64,000 nucleotides of DNA, taken from Desertibacillus haloalkaliphilus (GTDB lineage Bacteria; Bacillota; Bacilli; Bacillales; KJ1-10-99). The notes beneath the pieces were generated by a model. The model was not told the origin of the DNA, did no database searches, and was given only the letters and a program-made list of their open reading frames with translations. Both the position numbers and the translations under genes were made by a program. The stretch's first letter is position 1. Every line of letters starts with the position of its first letter. Shown piece after piece: positions 58,399-64,000 of this stretch. Where the stretch lies: positions 175,581-239,580 of the forward strand of contig NZ_JAHPIV010000006.1 of NCBI RefSeq assembly GCF_019039105.1, given 5' to 3'.

Positions 58399-59130
58399 TT
58401 ATTTCCCCTCTCCTAGTGCTTCTTTCACTGTAAACTGGTTTGTATATAGTGCTTTTCCAACGATTGCACCGGCAACACCTTTTTGCTGTTCGGCTCGCAA
58501 TTCCGCTAAGTCATCAAGGTTGCTGACACCACCTGAAGCAATCACTTGCTTACCAGAGGCTTCTGCTAAAGCGGCAATCGCTGCTGTGTTCGGTCCAGAC
58601 AGCATGCCGTCACGTGAAATGTCAGTAAAAATGAACACTTCCGCACCATGCGACGCAAGCTCTTTTGCAAGATCCTCAGCCTTCACTTCTGACGTTTCAA
58701 GCCAGCCCTCTGTTGCGACATAACCATCTCTTGCATCAAGACCGATCGCAATTTTTTCCCCATATGTACGAAGCATCTCTTTTGTAAATTCAGGGTTATT
58801 AACCGCGACACTGCCAAGAATGACGCGATCAACCCCATTGTCTAAGTAATATGCAACATCTTCAGCAGTCCGAATGCCACCACCAACTTGAACTTTTGCA
58901 TCAAGCTCACGAGCGACACGCACAACATGCTCATGGTTGATGCGTTTCTTTTCCTTAGCACCATCAAGGTCAACCATATGAATCCACTCGGCACCTTCAC
59001 TTGCGAAGTGTTTGGCCATATCAAACGGTGAATCACCGTAGACTGTTTCTTGGTTGTAATCCCCTTGAATGAGACGGACACATTTGCCGCCTCGCATATC
59101 AATCGCTGGATAAATCGTAAACGAACTCAT
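58399..59130 (-). CDS. hisA: ProFAR isomerase
   Basis: HisA converts ProFAR to PRFAR. The 243-residue half-barrel duplication has [16 protein letters not shown] (catalytic Asp), [44 protein letters not shown] with the second Asp, and [11 protein letters not shown]. The ATG at 59130 gives the normal N-terminus [14 protein letters not shown] and has GGGAGG 10 nt before it. It overlaps the end of hisH by about 30 nt. Confidence 0.96.
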   Translation of the reverse strand: MSSFTIYPAIDMRGGKCVRLIQGDYNQETVYGDSPFDMAKHFASEGAEWIHMVDLDGAKEKKRINHEHVVRVARELDAKVQVGGGIRTAEDVAYYLDNGVDRVILGSVAVNNPEFTKEMLRTYGEKIAIGLDARDGYVATEGWLETSEVKAEDLAKELASHGAEVFIFTDISRDGMLSGPNTAAIAALAEASGKQVIASGGVSNLDDLAELRAEQQKGVAGAIVGKALYTNQFTVKEALGEGK

Positions 59131-59767
59131 TGACTTGCTTCCTCCCCTCAACAATCGCCGCATAATTGCGGAGTATGCTCATGCCGATCTCACTACTCTT
59201 CTCTGGGTGAAACTGTGTTCCTAACACATTGTTCTTTCCAACAACCGCTGGCACTTCACCATCGTAATTAGCACTTGCTAGTAACGCCTCACGATCCTTG
59301 ATACGAACAACGTACGAGTGTACAAAATAAACATGACCTTGCTCAACGTCTTCTAACAATGGGTGCTTTGGTTGCTGAAAAGACAGTCGGTTCCAGCCCA
59401 TATGTGGCACTTTATAAGGAACGCCATCTTTCGTTACCCCTGGAAAACGTTCAACACGACCCGGAAGTAAGTTCAAACCCTTCGTCTGGCCGTTTTCTTC
59501 ACTTTCTTCAAACAACAGCTGCATCCCAAGGCAAATCCCAAGCAACGGCTTACCAGCTTCTGCCCAGTCGATCACAAATTCATCTAACTGTTCTTCTTTT
59601 AAAATCGCCATTGCATCACGAAATGAGCCGACCCCTGGTAAAATTAAACCTTTTGCTTCTTTTAACTTTTTTGGATCCTCAGAAATAAAATAGTCATAGT
59701 CAAGGCGTTCAAGTGCCTTACTGACGCTATGAAGGTTCCCCATGCCATAATCGATAATTCCGATCAT
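59099..59767 (-). CDS. hisH: Imidazole glycerol phosphate synthase, glutaminase subunit
   Basis: HisH releases ammonia from glutamine for HisF. The 222-residue class I amidotransferase has the oxyanion segment [11 protein letters not shown], nucleophile Cys in [13 protein letters not shown], and the His-Glu pair in [13 protein letters not shown]. The C-terminal end (about ten residues) runs into the hisA start region. It lies directly after hisB. Confidence 0.97.
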   Translation of the reverse strand: MIGIIDYGMGNLHSVSKALERLDYDYFISEDPKKLKEAKGLILPGVGSFRDAMAILKEEQLDEFVIDWAEAGKPLLGICLGMQLLFEESEENGQTKGLNLLPGRVERFPGVTKDGVPYKVPHMGWNRLSFQQPKHPLLEDVEQGHVYFVHSYVVRIKDREALLASANYDGEVPAVVGKNNVLGTQFHPEKSSEIGMSILRNYAAIVEGRKQVNEFVYDLSSD

Positions 59768-60358
59768 TTACAACATTCCTTTCGTTGATGGAATTCCTTT
59801 CACACGGTCATCGATCGTCGTCGCTTCATCTAATGCCCGTCCTAACGCTTTGAAAATCGCTTCAATCATATGGTGTGTATTATGACCGTAATGGACGATG
59901 ACATGTAAATTCATGCGCGATTCTAAGGCCAGCTTCCATAAAAATTCATGAACGAGCTCCGTATCAAACGTACCGACTTTTTCACTTGGGAACTCGGCAC
60001 GATACTCAAGGTGAGGACGGTTGCTCAAATCAACAACGACTTGCGCAAGAGCTTCATCCATCGGTACAAACGAGTTGCCGTAACGCTTGATTCCTTTTTT
60101 ATCACCAAGGGCTTCACGCAGTGTATGACCGAGGCAAATGCCGATGTCTTCGGTTGTATGGTGGTCATCAACCTCCGTATCACCATTCGCATTGACCGTT
60201 AAGTCAAATTGACCGTGCTTTGTAAAAAGGTCAAGCATATGAGTAAGAAACGGGACACCCGTTTCTAATTCTGACTTTCCTTCACCATCAACGTCAAAGG
60301 CAAGCTTGATTTGCGTTTCGTTCGTGTTACGTTCTATGTTTGCTGTTCTTTCGCTCAT
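59768..60358 (-). CDS. hisB: Imidazoleglycerol-phosphate dehydratase
   Basis: HisB removes water from imidazole glycerol phosphate. The 196-residue monofunctional enzyme has the two metal-binding motifs [14 protein letters not shown] and [15 protein letters not shown], and the segment [18 protein letters not shown]. It overlaps the hisD stop by 4 nt and hisH starts immediately after it. The histidinol-phosphatase domain found in enterobacterial HisB is absent, as expected in Bacillus. Confidence 0.98.
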   Translation of the reverse strand: MSERTANIERNTNETQIKLAFDVDGEGKSELETGVPFLTHMLDLFTKHGQFDLTVNANGDTEVDDHHTTEDIGICLGHTLREALGDKKGIKRYGNSFVPMDEALAQVVVDLSNRPHLEYRAEFPSEKVGTFDTELVHEFLWKLALESRMNLHVIVHYGHNTHHMIEAIFKALGRALDEATTIDDRVKGIPSTKGML

Positions 60359-61629
60359 TTTTGATCCTCCAGTCGCACATCGATCGCACGGGCATGGGCT
60401 TCAAGACCCTCGTAACGGGCAATCGCGGCAATTTTTTTACCGTTCTTCGTTAACGCTTCTTTACTATATGAAATGATGCTTGATTTCTTCGTGAAGTCAT
60501 CGACATTTAATGGACTAGAAAAACGTGCCGTCCCGTTCGTCGGTAGGACATGATTTGGTCCTGCAAAATAATCACCAACAGGCTCTGAGCTGTATGGTCC
60601 TAAAAAGATCGCACCAGCATGGCGGATTTTTCCTAGTAAAAGCATCGGCTCTTCGGTTAACACTTCAAGGTGCTCTGGTGCGAGCTGGTTGACTACCTCA
60701 ACGGCTTCATCTAACGTGTCGGTCACATAAATCGCACCGTGATCAGCCACCGCGACACTTGCAATTTCTTTACGTGGCAATGTTTCTAGCTGACGATCAA
60801 CTTCTGCTGCTACCTGTTCAGCGAGGGCCTCAGAAGGCGTGACAAGGACAGCGGATGAAAGCATATCATGTTCAGCTTGTGAGAGAAGATCGGCAGCGAT
60901 ATAAGCTGGGTTTGCTTTTTCATCGGCTAAGACGACGATCTCGCTCGGCCCGGCAATCATATCGATATCGACATGGCCAAATACTTCGCGCTTCGCTAAG
61001 GCAACGTAAATGTTGCCTGGCCCGACGATTTTATCAACCGCAGGAATAGTTTCAGTTCCGTAGGCAAGAGCGGCAACGGCTTGTGCACCGCCAAGCTTAT
61101 AAATGTTTGAAATCCCGAGCTCATTCGCAGCGACGAGTACGCCAGCCGGTAAGGTCCCATCTTTTTGTGGAGGAGAGACGATGACAATCTCACCAACCTC
61201 AGCCACTTGGGCAGGAGCAACGTTCATAATCACTGATGACGGATAAGCCGCTGTTCCACCAGGGACGTAGACCCCAACCGAATCGAGTGGAACAATTTTT
61301 TGCCCGAGTACGGTTCCATCTTCGTTTGTCGTTAACCACGATTGGCGTTTTTGACGTTGGTGGAACTCACGGATGTTGACGATTGCTTCCTTGAGCGCGT
61401 TCAACACTTCATCATCGATACTGTCATAAGCGGCTTCAATTTCAGCTTTTGTGACTAAAAAATCAGAAAGAGTGACACCATCAAACTTTTCCGTTAACGC
61501 GATTAGTGCCTTATCGCCTTGCTCTTTTACTTGCGCGATAATGTTTGTGACCGCATCGCGCTGCATTTCCGTACCAGTATCAATGTTCCTTTTTAATGTG
61601 ACATCTTCGGTTACCTTTTCAATCCTCAC
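60355..61629 (-). CDS. hisD: Histidinol dehydrogenase
   Basis: HisD oxidises histidinol to histidine in two NAD-dependent steps using zinc. The 424-residue protein has [26 protein letters not shown], the signature [33 protein letters not shown] with zinc ligands, and [23 protein letters not shown]. Its start lies 3 nt after the hisG stop. Confidence 0.98.
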   Translation of the reverse strand: MRIEKVTEDVTLKRNIDTGTEMQRDAVTNIIAQVKEQGDKALIALTEKFDGVTLSDFLVTKAEIEAAYDSIDDEVLNALKEAIVNIREFHQRQKRQSWLTTNEDGTVLGQKIVPLDSVGVYVPGGTAAYPSSVIMNVAPAQVAEVGEIVIVSPPQKDGTLPAGVLVAANELGISNIYKLGGAQAVAALAYGTETIPAVDKIVGPGNIYVALAKREVFGHVDIDMIAGPSEIVVLADEKANPAYIAADLLSQAEHDMLSSAVLVTPSEALAEQVAAEVDRQLETLPRKEIASVAVADHGAIYVTDTLDEAVEVVNQLAPEHLEVLTEEPMLLLGKIRHAGAIFLGPYSSEPVGDYFAGPNHVLPTNGTARFSSPLNVDDFTKKSSIISYSKEALTKNGKKIAAIARYEGLEAHARAIDVRLEDQK

Positions 61630-61632
61630 TGA

Positions 61633-62271
61633 CTATTCCTCCTCGACAACAGCTGCTAATCTCTCGACCATTTCATCAATCTGTGCATCCTTCATGCGAT
61701 AGCTGACCGGATTGACGATTAATCGTGACGTGATTGGGATAATTTTTTCTAATTCGACAAGACCGTTTTCCTTCAAGGTGCGGCCTGTTGAAACGATATC
61801 TACAATACGGTCGGCAAGCCCAATGAGTGGCGCTAATTCAATTGATCCGTTCAATTTGATAATCTCAACTTGCTCGCCTTGTTCTTTAAAATACTTCGTT
61901 GAAAAGTTCGGGTATTTCGAAGCGACTTTCGGAGCGATGTCGGTATTACTTTTCTGATAGTCCGGTAAGCCCGCCACCGCCATGTAGCACTCACTGATGT
62001 TAAGATCAAGCACTTCATATACGTCGCGCTCTTCTTCAAGCATCGTATCTTTCCCAGCGACACCAATGTCTGTCACCCCATGCTCAACATAGGTTGGCAC
62101 ATCCATTGGTTTAGCAAGGATGAAGCGAAGGCCAGCATCTGGCGCATCGATAATTAATTTACGTGAGTCATCAAACTCATCAGGTAAGTCGTAGCCCGCT
62201 TTACGAAGCAAATCGGCTGCCTCTTCAAAAATTCGTCCCTTTGGCATTGCTACTGTTAATAAGTCACTCAT
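61633..62271 (-). CDS. hisG: ATP phosphoribosyltransferase, short form
   Basis: HisG starts the pathway by joining ATP and PRPP. The 212-residue protein is the short form without the C-terminal regulatory domain; it needs HisZ, encoded just upstream. Motifs are [38 protein letters not shown] and the PRPP loop [16 protein letters not shown]. The ATG at 62271 overlaps the hisZ stop (ATGA), so the two are co-translated. An upstream extension in frame is not needed. Confidence 0.97.
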   Translation of the reverse strand: MSDLLTVAMPKGRIFEEAADLLRKAGYDLPDEFDDSRKLIIDAPDAGLRFILAKPMDVPTYVEHGVTDIGVAGKDTMLEEERDVYEVLDLNISECYMAVAGLPDYQKSNTDIAPKVASKYPNFSTKYFKEQGEQVEIIKLNGSIELAPLIGLADRIVDIVSTGRTLKENGLVELEKIIPITSRLIVNPVSYRMKDAQIDEMVERLAAVVEEE

Positions 62272-63458
62272 TTTGCTGGGGTCCCCTCCTTCTTCGCCTT
62301 GCCGATGCAATAAATCACATCATCAAATTGCTCCGATAAGGCATCAACGTCATTTACACCTGCAAGGTCTTGTAAAACAACCGCTTCATCTTTGTTTCGT
62401 TTTTCGGTTGCTACCTCTATGGCATCCGCTAGGCGCTCCTTGCTAAAGACGACACATGTTTGCGGTTTGATGTCTTCGGCTTTACCAAGTGCCTCAACGA
62501 GTAAGTCAAGACGAACGCCAAATCCAGTCGCTTGTGCTGGTCGGTTGAATTTTTCTAATAGTTCATCATAACGACCTCCGCTTGCGAGCGGTACACCTAG
62601 GCGACTACCATAGCCTTCAAACACGACACCAGTGTAATAGCTCATATGCATCACGAGGTTTAAATCAATTTTTAAGTGTTCCGTCACACCGTAGCATTCA
62701 AGAACGTCCCATAGTTGGGTGAGCTCTGCTAATGCTTTTTCTCCTTCACCATTGTGAACAAGCTCTTTTGCATCTGCTATCTTCTCAACACCGCCACGCA
62801 GCTGTAATAGACTTAACAAGCGTCCTTGGTCGATCGATGAAAGTGGTAAGCTTTTGACATGCTGACGGTAGCCAACGTAATTTTTCTCATATAAGTAACG
62901 ACGTAAGACATTCGCACGCTCTTCATTGCCAACAACATCAAGCAAGAGGGCATTCACATAACCGATGTGACCGATCGCCACTTGGAAATCCTTTAATCCA
63001 GCTTGCTTTAGCGCTGAAATCATGAGTGCGATCACTTCACCATCGGCGCTCGCGGTACCATCGCCGACAAGTTCCACACCGATTTGTTCAAACTCAGCCG
63101 GTTTTCCACCTTCACGCTGTTGCGCACGGAAGAGATTCGTATGGTATGAAAGACGCAATGGATAGGCTTCATTCTTCAAGCTTGAAGCGGCTAGCCTTGC
63201 AATCGGTGCTGTCATATCCGGACGTAACACCAACGTATTTCCTTGTTGATCTAACAGCTTAAACAATTGCTGATCGAGAATCGCTGACGCACCGCCGACA
63301 GTATCATAAAACTCGAGGGTCGGTGTTTCAATCGTACGGTAGCCCCATCGTGACGTTTCAGCTTCCATTTGTTCGCGAATTCGTTTTTTCGTTTCATATA
63401 ATTGTGGTAATGTATCCCGCATCCCTAGCGGCTTTTCAAACATAAACGGTTTTGACAT
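62268..63458 (-). CDS. hisZ: ATP phosphoribosyltransferase regulatory subunit
   Basis: HisZ is a paralogue of histidyl-tRNA synthetase that lacks aminoacylation activity and makes the short HisG active and feedback-regulated by histidine. The 396-residue protein has the class II core: [80 protein letters not shown], and [11 protein letters not shown]. The ATG at 63458 has GGAG 9 nt upstream; an earlier ATG at 63473 has none. It is the first gene of the operon. Confidence 0.95.
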   Translation of the reverse strand: MSKPFMFEKPLGMRDTLPQLYETKKRIREQMEAETSRWGYRTIETPTLEFYDTVGGASAILDQQLFKLLDQQGNTLVLRPDMTAPIARLAASSLKNEAYPLRLSYHTNLFRAQQREGGKPAEFEQIGVELVGDGTASADGEVIALMISALKQAGLKDFQVAIGHIGYVNALLLDVVGNEERANVLRRYLYEKNYVGYRQHVKSLPLSSIDQGRLLSLLQLRGGVEKIADAKELVHNGEGEKALAELTQLWDVLECYGVTEHLKIDLNLVMHMSYYTGVVFEGYGSRLGVPLASGGRYDELLEKFNRPAQATGFGVRLDLLVEALGKAEDIKPQTCVVFSKERLADAIEVATEKRNKDEAVVLQDLAGVNDVDALSEQFDDVIYCIGKAKKEGTPAK

Positions 63459-63518
63459 GTTTTCACGCTCCATACTTTAGTTCGCTAATATACTACCAAG
63501 ATAAAGAATGTTACTAGT

Positions 63519-63547
63519 AGTTTACACTTGTTTATAAGTTCCGTCAA
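63519..63547 (-). promoter_or_regulatory. Histidine operon promoter
   Basis: On the minus strand TTGACG (63547-63542), 17 bp and TAAACT (63524-63519) make a good sigma-A promoter about 60 bp upstream of hisZ. I see no T-box leader or histidine-codon leader peptide between it and the gene. Confidence 0.75.
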
Positions 63548-63702
63548 TTGGAAAAATTCATCCGCTATTCGCACGAACATTACTACTTTTATTCCCTTAC
63601 GGACAGCATTTTCCTGCCATCATTCATGAAAAGCTGACAATTGTTCACACTATAAATAAAAGGTAAGAATCGTTTTGACTAGAAGATGAGGAGTGAATTG
63701 AC

Positions 63703-63894
63703 GTGAAATATGAGGACCTAGCGCAGATTATCCTACTTACGCAAGACGCCAAAAATGTCGGATGGGAATTTTCTTATGAAGAAGAAAAGCTCAAGGCCTT
63801 TGATGCAAACTTTCTCCATGACTCCGTGGAATTCAATAATGAATCAGAGCTTTATGAATGGCTTGAAGAACAATTTAATCGTGCAAGTACGTAA
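63703..63894 (+). CDS. Small acidic protein of unknown function
   Basis: This 63-residue protein is rich in Glu and aromatic residues (WEFSYEEEKLKAF, ESELYEWLEEQFNRAST) and has no signal, membrane segment or known motif. The GTG start has GAGGAG about 9 nt before it, which with the clean end supports a real gene. It is divergent from the his operon. No partner gene is in view and the function is unknown. Confidence 0.6.
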   Translation: MKYEDLAQIILLTQDAKNVGWEFSYEEEKLKAFDANFLHDSVEFNNESELYEWLEEQFNRAST

Positions 63895-63895
63895 A

Positions 63896-64000
63896 AAGGC
63901 TGGGACAAAAGATTGGTTTACCTTTTGATATGCTCCCTCTAGGGTAGACAGATTAAAAAATAAAAATCTGTTTTACCTTAGGGGGAGTATTTTTGTCCAA
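63896..64000 (+). repeat. Partial repeat or IS-end structure at the window edge
   Basis: GGCTGGGACAAAA begins a repeat-like tract. ATGCTCCCTCTAGGG and CCTTAGGGGGAGTAT enclose an inner pair, CAGATT/AATCTG, making one long imperfect hairpin (63940-63990). Its right arm carries GGGGGAG followed by a TTG at the window end, so this may be the start of a transposase gene. The remainder lies outside the window. Confidence 0.45.

Noticed and set aside
63459..63702. T-box or histidine attenuator upstream of hisZ
   Set aside because: The leader after the predicted promoter is only about 55 nt and has neither a T-box sequence nor a run of His codons.

Overview
The window is chromosomal DNA from a member of the Bacillaceae, most like the alkaliphilic or salt-tolerant Bacillus relatives. 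Three conserved blocks support this: cggR-gap-pgk-tpi-pgm-eno; clpP/crh-whiA-yvcK-rapZ-yvcI; and secG/est/rnr/smpB/ssrA. Crh with Gln15, a CggR operator and a CtsR box are typical of Bacillales. Most genes lie on the minus strand.  Layout. 0-18 kb is an accessory resistance and stress region: a truncated BASS/ACR3-type carrier, an XRE regulator with a DUF2975 membrane protein, an arsRBCDA arsenic operon, chrA, a fluoride-channel pair, a lone ModA-like lipoprotein, a polysaccharide deacetylase, a two-component system, an M42 peptidase, a CopC-like protein, and a TetR/MFS efflux pair with a visible operator. 18-27 kb is a uronate-type sugar-acid locus: kdgF-like cupin, TRAP transporter dctPQM, hxlA/hxlB (ribulose monophosphate enzymes), KDG kinase and a KdgR-like LacI repressor with three tandem 13-bp operators. 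A second-type isocitrate dehydrogenase and a His/Gly-rich repeat protein follow.  28-34 kb is the ribosome rescue and RNA decay block (ssrA, smpB, rnr) with two esterases and secG. The tmRNA gene is interrupted in its T-loop by a 287-nt insertion that has the pairing pattern of a group I intron. 34-45 kb holds a haloperoxidase-family protein, a 12-unit 52-bp hairpin repeat array, the glycolytic operon with its repressor CggR, a glutaredoxin-like protein and sigma-54. 45-52 kb has clpP, crh, whiA, yvcK, rapZ, a Nudix gene and trxB. 52-57 kb has a TPR protein, an unknown lipoprotein and a WxL/WxL-interacting protein pair. 57-63.5 kb is a nine-cistron histidine operon, hisZGDBHAFI(E), driven by a recognisable sigma-A promoter.  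Two signals stand out beyond the ordinary genes. The first is the split tmRNA gene. The second is a family of five structured elements of about 125 bp: three in tandem plus one inverted copy between yvcI and trxB, and one between smpB and rnr. Their stems are conserved through compensatory base changes, so they may be a structured RNA family. Several other intergenic repeats (GGTTAGT heptamers, GGACCCT/CGGA motifs, a 119-bp tandem duplication) also recur.
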